Both the position numbers and the translations under genes were made by a program. A DNA stretch of 64,000 nt from a bacterium (GTDB lineage: Bacteria > Hydrothermota > UBA3073 > JACQXS01 > JAQTXJ01): the NCBI GenBank assembly GCA_028716385.1, contig JAQUPX010000001.1, forward strand, positions 346,775-410,774. Reading direction: 5' to 3'. Shown here in pieces: positions 1 to 8,982 of this stretch (position 1 is its first letter; each line of letters starts with the position of its first letter). Under the pieces are notes generated by a model. That model had not been told where the DNA came from, searched no databases, and was given only the letters and a program-made list of their open reading frames with translations.

Positions 1-3000
1 TTACATTCGTTTTCATAAATGGAATTCATTCCGTCATCAGTCGTATTTGTATTTCTGATATTTCCTAAATTTACTAAACTTGCATTTGAGTTTACGTATA
101 TACCCGTATCGTTATTTGTAATCGTGTTATTTACAGAAAGGAGCGAGCCATCTGTATATACTGCGTATCTGGCATTCTTTATCTCCCCGCCTTTGATGGT
201 AGCGCTACCTCCGTTCTTAACTACAATCCCGTGCCATTGGTTTGACAAGTTACCGGTAACGGCAGTATCGCAAGTGAATACTGTGGAGTTTGCGATTAAA
301 TTGCCCTTTACCGTAAGTTGTCCCGGGTCTATTTCCGAATTAAAACAGCAGAATTTTGTCCCGGTGCCTAATGTCAAAGTAACCCCGGAATCTATTACAA
401 TATCCCCCCGCCCGATAATAACTGCATCCGATGGCATATTGGCCGTCAACACATACTCCGGGATATACCATAAATCCCCGGATTTAACTCCCGTTTTCAT
501 CTCGTATACATCGGCATATAGCTTGTTGTTAAACGTCGTTGTCCCTCTTTTGGTATACGTATAGTATAAGACTTCCTGTCCGCTGCCTCTGATTGCAATC
601 TGCGGATACCCCGAGTTACCCGTAACCAAAATCTGTGCTACTTTTATTGTTCCACCTGATCCCCATATGTTTCCACCGTCTTCCCATACGACCGTTGCTC
701 CAAATACCTGTGGCGAAGTAGGATGATAGCTGCCAATGTTATCAAACCTAGTATTAGTCCATGTTGTTTCGTTAAGCTTTTTTACCGCCACGGATATGCA
801 ATTAAAACTATTATTTGCATATGCAAGCCTTACGTATCCATCTTTATTATTTCCTCCGGTTGCATCCAGGTATGGACTTGATGATAAAGCCGTTCCATCG
901 GAAGCATGCTCGTAGTTTGCGCTCCATGCGTTATTCCATGCATTGGTATTTTGAGATGTATACCATACAATGCTGTATGGGTCTGTCATAACTCCAAATC
1001 CGTCACTCTTTTTTGCCCAGCATATATGAAATTTGTTGTTACTTAAACTAACTGAAGGCGGGTCTAAATGAATGGCAGGGTTCGACGGATCTATAAACTC
1101 TTGCCCACAATCTAAGAAATGTGGATTTGTGTTTGTTATAGTTCCGCCTAAACTTCCAATAAAAACGTTATAGTCACTGATAGAAAACTTTAATGCATAT
1201 AGTTGTTCTTTTTGATATGTTATGTTATCCTGGAATGTAACTCCAACGTATATGTCTGTCCCGTCCGAAGCTATGCTTGGAGGAAGGACATTGACAGAAA
1301 CTGCAGGTAAAGCAATTACAACCTCCGGTCCCCAGTTGCTTCCTGCTTTTCTCCTGAAATGTAAGCCGTTATCCTTGACCCAGCATACGTTTATATTTGC
1401 TCCATCTATTGCAATGACAGGATTTTTCCCTTTTCCGATTATATCAAACCCTTGCCAGTACGATCCTCCATTATTGCTCATTTTGTAGTAAATGTTTCCC
1501 CATGTGGAGTTAACCGAATGCAGATTTCCGGATGCATCAAGAGCCAGTTTCTTCTGGTTATTATATCCCGTTATGTCTGCATTGTTTGAAATAATTCCCT
1601 GGTTATACTTATTAATAAGATCTTTAAAAGCGTCGAACGCAGGCTTGTGCTCTAATGGGTGAGGTGCTACAATTTCATAATCTCTAATATTTTGCCAAAA
1701 GTTAAGATTACAAAGTAAGTTTTTGCCCGTAGCATTATGTAATATAATTGGTTTATAGAATTGCGCTGTCCCTGTAGTATTAGGGCCGATAAAAATAACA
1801 ATTCGGAAAGAATCATCAACATCCGTAGTAGTGAAAGGCGTAAGAGTAGAATAAGAAGTCCATTGTAAAGTGCTTCCGAAAAGCCTTGGAGTTACGGCTA
1901 TGGAACTCTGCTGTCCAGTGTTTTTCGGTATATAATGAATATCACAGCCCGCTCCGTTTTCAACGCCCCCCCATCCTACTATTCCATCAGTTCCATCAGT
2001 TTTCCCGGTTTTTGCTTCAATACTTGCTGTGTATGTACCTACTGGCTGCCCCGTAATCCACGGTGAGCAAAGAGTTATGTAGTTGTTCGGGAATTTAGTG
2101 TCGGATGAGATTGAGATTTGACAAACAGGTACTGATATAGGAGATCCATCCGGAGCCGGTGATACCCACTCAGATTTAATTCTTTGTATAATTTCGTTGT
2201 TATTAATTTTTGCCCATTGTACCGGCAATTTAGGATCAGGATCTTGGGGGGAAGCATTAAGCGCAAAAGGTGGGTCCAGCGGATACTGCAATATTCCAAA
2301 GTCATAATGATCTTCCCATGGTCCGTCCCATAGTTCAAAAAGGAAAGTTTTCTTCAACCATGGCCTTTCTAAAGTCCCCAAACAAGCTTTAACAACGCCT
2401 TCTTCTTGTTCTGCAAAAGTGTATGGAGACGAGGTTTGCCCTGTAGTCCATCCCGTTTCTGTTATCCAGAAATCAATGTCGTTCCATGAGATGTTCCCTA
2501 CGTTATGGGTTATAAGATAATTTCTTAGTTCGTCTTCTTGAGTTGAAGCATTATTCGGGTCAGTATAAATATGAGAAGAAAATATAATATGATTCCATAT
2601 GTTGTCTGCGAGCGGTATATTTGCAGGATCATTTATGTCATTTATTAACTGAGTTATCCACCTGCCTCCTGCATAATCATTATCAATATAATAGTTCTTA
2701 TCATTCTTATCGACATCCGTATCAAAACATTGATTACCAGAATGAAACCATCTTCTTATTTTAAGCCAGTAAGTTTCAGGAATAACAACATGATAATCCG
2801 TATTACTCCCTTCTGCTTCTTTCAAAGCTTCCCAACCGGGTTTAAATATTTCAAGGAAGTATCTATCCGCATAACTTTCAGGTTCTTCTTCAGTAAAACC
2901 GATATTATTGGACGATAACCCATACACAAACCAATCAGTATAATTAGGTTCATTCCATAGATTCCAGTATTTAATTGGATACTGTAAATCACCATAATCA

Positions 3001-3479
3001 TCTGTCCCATCACCATCATATCTTTCAACAAGTGCTTTAATAAATCTTGGCCAAGCATAATCATCCTCCGGAGGATAGTTATGTTCGGTTGGTCCCGGAT
3101 GAAGATGACGAGCCCATGCAGGAGTGCAGTGAATGTCCAGCATAATTTGGAGTCCCTTGTCTTGGAGAGCTTTAACCTTTTTATCTAAGGCATCAAAATT
3201 AAAAGAAACGTGTATCCCAACACCATTATCATCCACGTATCCTATATCATAATCTTGCCATGAAACAAACAATCTAAAGCAACCAATACCTCCACTTGCC
3301 ATTGAATCAACAGGAGCGAGTTTTGTCTGCCCGCCAACCGGAACATTCTCAAACGTAGGCAAAAATGGTTCAGCATTAATCCCAAAAGGAAAATTATCAG
3401 GACACGGATTGGTGCCATCATACGCAAAACAATACCCTGCAACAAATATACTCAAAAACACCAGCACTGCTTTTTTCAT
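1..3479 (-). CDS. Secreted GH-A-type glycoside hydrolase with sialidase-like and beta-helix regions (3' end cut by window edge)
   Basis: The reading frame is open from the ATG at 3479 to the left edge (1159 codons visible), so the C-terminus is missing. An AGGAGG-type ribosome site precedes the ATG, and residues 1-19 form a signal peptide. Residues ~30-440 resemble a clan GH-A (beta/alpha)8 hydrolase: WNEPN places a likely acid/base at Glu177 and WITETGW a likely nucleophile at Glu341, in the usual order. From ~residue 640 there are sialidase/BNR-like repeats (KLALDASGNLH, MSNNGGSYW). From ~1020 there are short right-handed beta-helix-like repeats (GGEIKNARYAVYTDG, NNTITNNDTGIYV). The substrate cannot be read from sequence; extracellular polysaccharide is plausible. 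The gene lies downstream of a REC-AraC regulator on the same strand and has 20-bp direct repeats in its promoter. A sorting tail like its neighbours' is expected beyond the edge. Confidence 0.85.
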   Translation of the reverse strand, partial: MKKAVLVFLSIFVAGYCFAYDGTNPCPDNFPFGINAEPFLPTFENVPVGGQTKLAPVDSMASGGIGCFRLFVSWQDYDIGYVDDNGVGIHVSFNFDALDKKVKALQDKGLQIMLDIHCTPAWARHLHPGPTEHNYPPEDDYAWPRFIKALVERYDGDGTDDYGDLQYPIKYWNLWNEPNYTDWFVYGLSSNNIGFTEEEPESYADRYFLEIFKPGWEALKEAEGSNTDYHVVIPETYWLKIRRWFHSGNQCFDTDVDKNDKNYYIDNDYAGGRWITQLINDINDPANIPLADNIWNHIIFSSHIYTDPNNASTQEDELRNYLITHNVGNISWNDIDFWITETGWTTGQTSSPYTFAEQEEGVVKACLGTLERPWLKKTFLFELWDGPWEDHYDFGILQYPLDPPFALNASPQDPDPKLPVQWAKINNNEIIQRIKSEWVSPAPDGSPISVPVCQISISSDTKFPNNYITLCSPWITGQPVGTYTASIEAKTGKTDGTDGIVGWGGVENGAGCDIHYIPKNTGQQSSIAVTPRLFGSTLQWTSYSTLTPFTTTDVDDSFRIVIFIGPNTTGTAQFYKPIILHNATGKNLLCNLNFWQNIRDYEIVAPHPLEHKPAFDAFKDLINKYNQGIISNNADITGYNNQKKLALDASGNLHSVNSTWGNIYYKMSNNGGSYWQGFDIIGKGKNPVIAIDGANINVCWVKDNGLHFRRKAGSNWGPEVVIALPAVSVNVLPPSIASDGTDIYVGVTFQDNITYQKEQLYALKFSISDYNVFIGSLGGTITNTNPHFLDCGQEFIDPSNPAIHLDPPSVSLSNNKFHICWAKKSDGFGVMTDPYSIVWYTSQNTNAWNNAWSANYEHASDGTALSSSPYLDATGGNNKDGYVRLAYANNSFNCISVAVKKLNETTWTNTRFDNIGSYHPTSPQVFGATVVWEDGGNIWGSGGTIKVAQILVTGNSGYPQIAIRGSGQEVLYYTYTKRGTTTFNNKLYADVYEMKTGVKSGDLWYIPEYVLTANMPSDAVIIGRGDIVIDSGVTLTLGTGTKFCCFNSEIDPGQLTVKGNLIANSTVFTCDTAVTGNLSNQWHGIVVKNGGSATIKGGEIKNARYAVYTDGSLLSVNNTITNNDTGIYVNSNASLVNLGNIRNTNTTDDGMNSIYENEC

Positions 3480-3536
3480 ACTCCCTCCTTTTTTTAATTG
3501 TACCTAGTCATTTATTGTTTTTAATCAATTAAGGTA

Positions 3537-3616
3537 TATATATGTAATATTTTTTCTCTTTTGCAATAAAAAATCCTAGTAAAATATTAGTATTTCTAGT
3601 AAAATCTTAACATTTT
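3537..3616 (-). promoter_or_regulatory. Promoter with two 20-bp direct repeats upstream of the GH gene
   Basis: On the plus strand, TAGTAAAATATTAGTATTTC (3577-3596) is followed directly by a diverged copy, TAGTAAAATCTTAACATTTT (3597-3616). Read on the minus strand, the repeats end 10 nt before TTGCAA (3561-3566), which is followed 18 nt later by TATATA (3537-3542). The same arrangement occurs upstream of the genes starting at 22010 and 23446. A 20-bp period puts both copies on one face of the helix, as for AraC-family or OmpR-like activators. Binding is inferred. Confidence 0.6.
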
Positions 3617-3660
3617 TAGTTGGAGTTTCCGGCCTTGGCGGGATTACTCCAACTTATCAG
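3617..3660. repeat. Dispersed imperfect palindrome (TAGTTGGAGT...ACTCCAACTTATCAG)
   Basis: The arms TAGTTGGAGT and ACTCCAACTTA pair across a loop that itself carries a degenerate GCC-TTGGC palindrome. Close copies lie at 23845-23887 and 38909-38952, and variants with A:T in place of the G:C pair lie at 37880-37927 and 63484-63526. Confidence 0.7.
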
Positions 3661-3916
3661 TGTTTCTGATTGGGACTATTCTCTGTTTTTTACTCTGCAA
3701 CTGTGATCCGTTCTTTCTTTTATCTCTTTAATTCTCTTCAAATCCCTGTTAATGTATCTGTTTTTGGTGACTTTCTTCCATTTTTCATTTGTTCTTTCGT
3801 GGTAAAAATTCTTTCCGCTCTCTGCCTGCCCGCCGTTCTTTTTGGAGGGATTGCCTACTGTTCTTTTTGGCAGGTGTAAATCTCTTTACTTACATTGGCG
3901 GGGAAAGGGGGTAATA

Positions 3917-4708
3917 TTACAGCGTGGTGTTTGTTTTTCTGTAGGAGATAGGCGGGACGCCTACTTTAGCTTTAAATATCTTGCAGAAGTAATCCGGGGC
4001 TAACCCAACTTTATGCGCTACCTGAGAAACATAAAAAGAAGATTTTAAAAGTAAAACTTTTGCTTTTTCTATTCGAATGCCGTTTATAAAGTTTACCATT
4101 TCCATTCCCATCTCTTTCCTCCACAGGTTGGAAAAACTATTCGGATGCATACTTACAAAACAGGCAATTTCTTTTAATGATAAATCCGGATTCGCATAAT
4201 TCTTTTCTATATACTTAATAGCTTTTTGAATCTTAAGCGGTAAAGCCCGGGTAGATGCCTTATCCGATTTTACCATATCCTCCACATTCATAGATTTTGC
4301 CGATTCCTGCAATATCCCCTGGAATGAAGTTTTATTCTTTTGCTCTATCAACCCGTGAACTTTTGCCAGCAGTTCCTCTAAGTTGAAAGGTTTTTCAATG
4401 TAATGCGATGCATTGTTGTTTAACGCGCGGATGGCATTCTCTTTGGTGGAATGCCCTGTAATCATTACTACCTCTATGTCGGGATGTATTCCTTTAAAAA
4501 CCGGAATCAATTCCGTCCCTTCAATGTCGGGCAAATTAATGTCCAGCAAAACGGCGTTGAATTTTCTTTCTTTAAGTTTTTTTATCGCGTCCTTTCCTGT
4601 CAACGCATAACTCACTTCATAACGTTCTTCTTCAAAAAACGTCTTTAACATTTTACAAATCTCGGACTCGTCGTCCACTACAAGAACACTGCTTTTCTTT
4701 GATTTCAT
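3917..4708 (-). CDS. Response regulator, REC receiver fused to AraC-type HTH
   Basis: Cytoplasmic phosphorylation-dependent transcription regulator, 263 aa. The receiver domain (residues ~6-125) has the acidic pair Asp12/Asp13, the phospho-acceptor Asp56 (LLDINLPD), Thr84 and Lys106 in KPF, so it should be phosphorylatable. The AraC/XylS-type DNA-binding domain occupies ~165-260 (LSLKEIACFVSMHPNSFSN for the first HTH, ISYRK near the end). No histidine kinase is adjacent, so it is an orphan. The next gene on the same strand is the secreted GH protein, whose promoter carries 20-bp direct repeats. Three paralogs lie in the window (24061-24870, 38032-38850, 39332-40156). Target assignment to the repeats is inference from position. 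Confidence 0.92.
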   Translation of the reverse strand: MKSKKSSVLVVDDESEICKMLKTFFEEERYEVSYALTGKDAIKKLKERKFNAVLLDINLPDIEGTELIPVFKGIHPDIEVVMITGHSTKENAIRALNNNASHYIEKPFNLEELLAKVHGLIEQKNKTSFQGILQESAKSMNVEDMVKSDKASTRALPLKIQKAIKYIEKNYANPDLSLKEIACFVSMHPNSFSNLWRKEMGMEMVNFINGIRIEKAKVLLLKSSFYVSQVAHKVGLAPDYFCKIFKAKVGVPPISYRKTNTTL

Positions 4709-4815
4709 ATTAATTTTCGGACTTACCTAAAAATATTTCGCTCCCACATTTCATTCTTGTTTCTTGTTTTACTTATAATTTTATTTAAGTCAAGTTTAAA
4801 TAAATTTTTAATCTT

Positions 4816-6264
4816 TCATTTAATCAAAATTAACTTTCTCATTATATTATGTTCGCCCACTGTCAGTCTCACAAAATATACCCCATTCTTTTTTATACTC
4901 GGCGTAAACACATAATTCCCTTTCCCTAATGTGCCATTATAAACAACCTCTTTCTCTCTCCCACATAAATCGTATAACTTTATATCCGCTTCCATAGGCT
5001 TCGGAACGGATAAACAAATCTTTTCTTTTATAATCTTCAACTCCACAATCCCCAATCCAAAATCCAAAATCGCCTGTTCTTCTATCCCCGTTTCTTTGCC
5101 CAGCTTAATCAGATAGACATCATTATTGCCTGCTCCGAAAGAGTTTGTAGAACCTGCAATGATAAAACCGCCATCGGAAGTTTGTTGCCCCGAATAGCCA
5201 TAATCATTACCGGTTCCGCCAAAAGTTTTTGTCCACAAAGTATCGCCTGAAGAATTTGTTCTGATAAAATAGACTTCCTCATTTGCCCAAAAAGAGAGTG
5301 TAGTTCCTACAATAATAAATCCGCCTGATACTGATTTAACCGAATATCCATAGTCATCATTAGCTCCGCCAAAAGTTCTTGTCCACAATGTATCACCGGA
5401 AGAATTTGTTTTAATGAGATAGACATTAGAATAATCCGGAGCGCCTGCTCCGAAAGAGTATGTCCATCCCGCAATGACAAAACCATCATCTTCAGTCTGT
5501 TGAACAGAATATCCCTTTTCGTTAGCAGTCCCGCCATAAGTTGTTGCCCATAATTTCTTACCCAAAGAATCCGTTTTAATTAGATATACATTAGAAGAAT
5601 CCGGAGTGCCTGTCCCGAAAGAGTTTGTATAACCTAGTATTATAAAACCACCATCAGAAGTTTGTTGAACAGAATACCCTTCATCATTTTTAGTCCCACC
5701 ATAAGTTCTTGTCCATAGAGTATCACCTGAAGAATTTGTCCTGATAAGATATACATCGAAACCACCTGCTCCGAAAGAGTTTGTAGAACCTAGTATTATA
5801 AAACCGCTATCGGAAGTTTGTTGAACAGAATAGCCATTTTCTTCAAGAATTTTGCCGAAAGATTTAGTCCATAGTATATTTCCGGAAGAATTTGTCCTGA
5901 TAAGATAGATATTAGACCCGCCTATATTAGAAGAGGATGTGATACCCGCAATGACAAAACCGCTATCTCGAGTCTGTTGAACCGACAAGCCATAATCCCA
6001 ATCGGCTCCGCCGAAAGTTCTTGTCCAGGTGGTGTCGCCCGAAGAATTCGTCTTAATAAGATAGGCATCATCATAACCTGCACCGAAAGAGTTTGTGTAG
6101 CCCGCAATGACAAAACCGTCTGTTCCGCCTGAGGCGGATTGAACCGAATAGCCTTCATCCCGGCCAGTACCGCCATACGTTCTTGTCCAGAGGGTGTCCG
6201 GTGCGAATGCAAATAAGTTTGTTCCTGTAAAGATAATAAATATAAACAAATATTTTTTCCACAT
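4816..6264 (-). CDS. Secreted seven-repeat beta-propeller protein with C-terminal sorting tail
   Basis: Secreted protein of 482 aa. Residues 1-19 form a signal peptide (WKK, then a Phe/Ile-rich core). Exactly seven ~50-aa repeats follow, each built around LWTRTYGGT.NDEGYSVQQT.DGGFIIAG and ending YLIRTNSSGD; this suggests one seven-bladed propeller. The last ~85 residues are the sorting tail (IKLYDLCGREKEV, GNYVFTPSIKKNGVYFVRL, IMRKLILIK). A short SASGG peptide in the first repeat is encoded by a CCGCCTGAGGCGG palindrome and makes that blade about two residues longer than its siblings. Paralogs: 26702-28165 and 49520-51004. The molecular function is unknown; binding or a surface role is inferred. 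Confidence 0.88.
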   Translation of the reverse strand: MWKKYLFIFIIFTGTNLFAFAPDTLWTRTYGGTGRDEGYSVQSASGGTDGFVIAGYTNSFGAGYDDAYLIKTNSSGDTTWTRTFGGADWDYGLSVQQTRDSGFVIAGITSSSNIGGSNIYLIRTNSSGNILWTKSFGKILEENGYSVQQTSDSGFIILGSTNSFGAGGFDVYLIRTNSSGDTLWTRTYGGTKNDEGYSVQQTSDGGFIILGYTNSFGTGTPDSSNVYLIKTDSLGKKLWATTYGGTANEKGYSVQQTEDDGFVIAGWTYSFGAGAPDYSNVYLIKTNSSGDTLWTRTFGGANDDYGYSVKSVSGGFIIVGTTLSFWANEEVYFIRTNSSGDTLWTKTFGGTGNDYGYSGQQTSDGGFIIAGSTNSFGAGNNDVYLIKLGKETGIEEQAILDFGLGIVELKIIKEKICLSVPKPMEADIKLYDLCGREKEVVYNGTLGKGNYVFTPSIKKNGVYFVRLTVGEHNIMRKLILIK

Positions 6265-6298
6265 TTTAAGCCCCTTTTTATGACAACATCATACACTG

Positions 6299-6327
6299 TA
6301 TATAAAGAGAAAAGAGAGAATTGTCAA
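6299..6327 (-). promoter_or_regulatory. Sigma-70-like promoter of the 4816-6264 gene
   Basis: On the minus strand, TTGACA (6327-6322), a 17-nt spacer and TATATA (6304-6299). The 20 bases around the -10 (CTTTATATACAGTGTATGAT) are identical to those in the promoter at 25025-25053, which serves another secreted propeller gene. Confidence 0.7.
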
Positions 6328-6339
6328 GCAAATTGAACC

Positions 6340-6610
6340 GAAAGCAAAAAGCAAAAGAAAGACAACAGGCAAACGGGTCGCGTCTACAAGCAGAGGACGG
6401 AAAGAAATTTAGCCACAGAAAGACACAGAATAGCACAGAAAACAAAAGAAAAAGATTATTGTCACGAGATTAAGAAGGATTAACACAGAAACAGAAAACA
6501 GGATAACCACGAAAACACAAATAAAAACAGAAAAAGGTCACGAAAAAACAGAGAATTTCAACAGGGACTTGCAGGAGATTAGAAACAGAGGACGGTAAAG
6601 TGCTCGTTTC
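6340..6610. repeat. Purine-rich CACAGA/CACGAAA word repeat; fills the gap at 6265-6693
   Basis: The gap between divergent genes holds strand-asymmetric, degenerate words (AGCCACAGA, CACAGAA, ACCACGAAAACAC, GAGGACGG). A second stretch at 8527-8705 repeats whole phrases of it almost verbatim, and the family recurs at 46290, 49285, 56690 and 60390. Two divergent promoters flank it (6299-6327 and 6624-6652). No reading frame is credible. Confidence 0.65.
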
Positions 6611-6623
6611 CCTACAAAAATAC

Positions 6624-6652
6624 TTGACATTAATTTGAAAAAACATATCATA
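6624..6652 (+). promoter_or_regulatory. Probable promoter of the 6694 gene
   Basis: TTGACA at 6624-6629 and a weak -10 (ATCATA at 6647-6652, 17-nt spacer). The predicted transcript start (~6660) leaves a leader of about 35 nt with no clear Shine-Dalgarno sequence before the ATG at 6694. Confidence 0.5.
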
Positions 6653-6693
6653 AAGAACACCTTATAAATAAATGTAAAAGATTAGATAAAGAA

Positions 6694-8526
6694 ATGATAT
6701 ATTTATTAATTATTTTTTGTTTGTGGGAAAAACAAACACAAACTGACTGGATGGGTGGCTCCGGAGTCCAGGGACCTGTAACTAACTGGAGTACCCGATA
6801 TTACGAAGGCGATAGCGTTACCGTTGCAATAGAGGGACAGGTATCGCTGATAGCTACAAAATGGGATTATACAAGCAATGGCTGGGTAAGACATAGCGTA
6901 GATGCCAATGCCGGGATAACGGATCATACCCAGGGATTTATGCCTGCAGACATAGGCAATGATGGGATACAGGATTTGATTGCCCATACAAACGACTCCG
7001 TGTTCTGGTATAAAAATGTAGGCAATTACGTATTTACAAAACAACCGATTGGTCCTGCCAGTAGTGGAGGCATAGCCACTCCATGCGTTTTTCCTTGCGA
7101 TTTAGATAAAGATGAGGACGTTGATGTTTTGGTAGCTACCGGCGGAAGTGGAACGGGATGGTTTGAAAACGATATCAATAATACGCCCCCCTGGATATAT
7201 CACCAGATAGCAACCGGTAATTATCATAGAGTGTCCTCCGCAGACATAGATTTAGATGGAGATATGGATGTGATTGCGGTTAATAATAGCGATTATGAGT
7301 ATTGCGGAACTATTCAGGTTTTTAAAAATGATGGAATGCAAAACTTTGGCGGCCCGGTTCAAAGCATAGACGAATCCGGGTATGAAGGGTGGCGCATTTA
7401 TCCTGTAGATTTTAATAAAGACGGTTATCCCGACCTTTATTCCGTTCTTTCCGATCTCTTTGTTTATCTTAATGACGGGGCAAGTAATCCAGGTCATTTT
7501 ACGAAATCCTTTTTCTCCGGTTCTTATCTGGATGGTGGATGGCCATCGGATATTAATATGGATGGAAATGTGGACTTAGTATGCGGTGGTTATGTTGACT
7601 ATAATTTTCATGCTTTTCTTGGTAATGGAACCGGAACGACCTTTACAGACCAGATTTTGCCTCCCGGCGGTTTTACGGGTTATACGGATGGAGCAATGGC
7701 AATCGATATGGATTTAGATGGGTTGCCGGATGTATTAGGTACTTGTGATAAGATAGGCTGGTTCCGACAATCAGGAACTTTGACGTTTACGCTTTATCCT
7801 ATAGATAATTTTAGTTATAGCGCCTCTCACTGGATATATGCTGCCCCAATGAGCAATAAGTGCAGCCCGGGTAGAGATATTCTGGTGACACAAAAGGGAG
7901 AACATATAGTTTATGAAAATAAAATGATTAAGAGTTTTGCAGATTCGGGAGGCTTTACTTCATCAATACTTATGTTGTCGGATACGCTTAAACAACTTAA
8001 ATATTTCGGTTGGAATGCTTGCGTCCCCGGAAATTCAACTCTTGCTTTCTGGTGCAGGGCGGATACTTCAGGCACCGGCATAACCGGTCAGGTGTGGGTC
8101 GGACCTTATTATGCTACAAAAAATATTGATAGCATAAAACTTGCAGCCGCCCCCTGTGTTAATTATTTCCAGTATAAAGTAGAGTTTGCGCCACAGGATA
8201 CGCCGGTAGACATTGCGGTATTATATGAAGTTTCGGTAAGTTATGATACTTGTGGAGGTGGATACGTAGAAGAAACAAAAACAATCCCGAAATTATCACT
8301 GGAGGTAATCGGAAATAAAATTGTGTTGTCCACGTCTAATAGACTAACTAACACAGAACTTTCTATATATAATATTGCAGGAGAATTCGTGCAAACACTT
8401 TATAAAGGAGAACTGGAATCCAAAACATATACCTTCACGCCTGAACTAAAAAGAAAAGGCATTTACCTTGTAGTGTGCAAATACGATGGGAATACAAAAA
8501 CGGTAAAGTTTGTTAAAATGAAATAA
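6694..8526 (+). CDS. Secreted VCBS/FG-GAP seven-repeat propeller protein, class C tail
   Basis: Secreted protein of 610 aa. The export signal is short and lacks basic residues (MIYLLIIFCLWEK). Seven FG-GAP/VCBS-like units follow, each with a Ca-binding-like loop of the type DKDEDVDVLV, DLDGDMDVIAV, NKDGYPDLYS or NMDGNVDLVC. A second region (~430-530) resembles the beta-sandwich of its paralog. The last ~80 residues are a divergent sorting tail (LSIYNIAGEFVQTLYKGEL, KGIYLVVCKYDG). The protein aligns along its whole length with the one at 32719-34539, including near-identical N- and C-termini, so the two arose by duplication. No in-frame upstream ATG exists between 6631 and 6694, which supports this start. 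Function unknown. Confidence 0.88.
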   Translation: MIYLLIIFCLWEKQTQTDWMGGSGVQGPVTNWSTRYYEGDSVTVAIEGQVSLIATKWDYTSNGWVRHSVDANAGITDHTQGFMPADIGNDGIQDLIAHTNDSVFWYKNVGNYVFTKQPIGPASSGGIATPCVFPCDLDKDEDVDVLVATGGSGTGWFENDINNTPPWIYHQIATGNYHRVSSADIDLDGDMDVIAVNNSDYEYCGTIQVFKNDGMQNFGGPVQSIDESGYEGWRIYPVDFNKDGYPDLYSVLSDLFVYLNDGASNPGHFTKSFFSGSYLDGGWPSDINMDGNVDLVCGGYVDYNFHAFLGNGTGTTFTDQILPPGGFTGYTDGAMAIDMDLDGLPDVLGTCDKIGWFRQSGTLTFTLYPIDNFSYSASHWIYAAPMSNKCSPGRDILVTQKGEHIVYENKMIKSFADSGGFTSSILMLSDTLKQLKYFGWNACVPGNSTLAFWCRADTSGTGITGQVWVGPYYATKNIDSIKLAAAPCVNYFQYKVEFAPQDTPVDIAVLYEVSVSYDTCGGGYVEETKTIPKLSLEVIGNKIVLSTSNRLTNTELSIYNIAGEFVQTLYKGELESKTYTFTPELKRKGIYLVVCKYDGNTKTVKFVKMK

Positions 8527-8982
8527 AAAAAATATTTCAACATAGACTTGTAAGAGATTATAAACAGAGGACGGAAAGAAATTTAGCCACTGAATAACAC
8601 AGAAAGACACAGAAAACGAAAGAAAAAGATTATTGTCACGAGATTAAAAAGGATTAACACAGAAACAGAATAACCACGAAAGCACAAATAAAAACAGAAA
8701 AAATGCAACTACCCCGCTCCTTCTGGCGGGATGGTGAATCTTTTTTCTCTGTTACAGTCATTCCCCTTGTTGCAGCCGTTACTAATCTTTCCGTTATTTG
8801 TCTCTCTTTCTCCCCATCTCCCCGTCTCTGTGTCCCCGCGTCCCCCTATCCCCAAAAAGCTTATTCCTTGACAAACTTTTTTAATAAAATAAAATCAAAA
8901 TAATATGTTGAGCGAAGTCGAAGACCCCGCCTCCTTGGCGGTGGCGAAATCTCGCCGCAGGCGGATTAGGAGAGAGTAGAAG
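8527..8982. repeat. Gap with purine-rich word repeat and GC palindromes
   Basis: 8527-8705 is a second copy of the CACAGA/CACGAAA words seen at 6340-6610. 8905-8970 carries TTGAGCGAAG followed by CCGCC-TTGGCGG and CCGCAGGCGG palindromes; the same TTGAGCGAAG-CCGCC combination forms the first codons of the YVTN gene at 15967. TTGACA at 8868-8873 may belong to the promoter of the next gene, but its -10 is weak. No gene is seen. Confidence 0.55.

Larger units (their letters stand above)
3480..3916. other. Intergenic region: operator-like repeats plus hairpin, no gene
   Basis: Beyond the promoter repeats (3537-3616) and the hairpin (3617-3660), this stretch holds pyrimidine-rich sequence with no credible reading frame. 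A 69-codon plus-strand frame at 3670-3879 has no ribosome site and low-complexity Phe/Ser/Leu composition. Confidence 0.6.

Noticed and set aside
3670..3879. 69-codon plus-strand hydrophobic frame
   Set aside because: Composed of pyrimidine-rich intergenic DNA, no ribosome site, no paralog in similar gaps.
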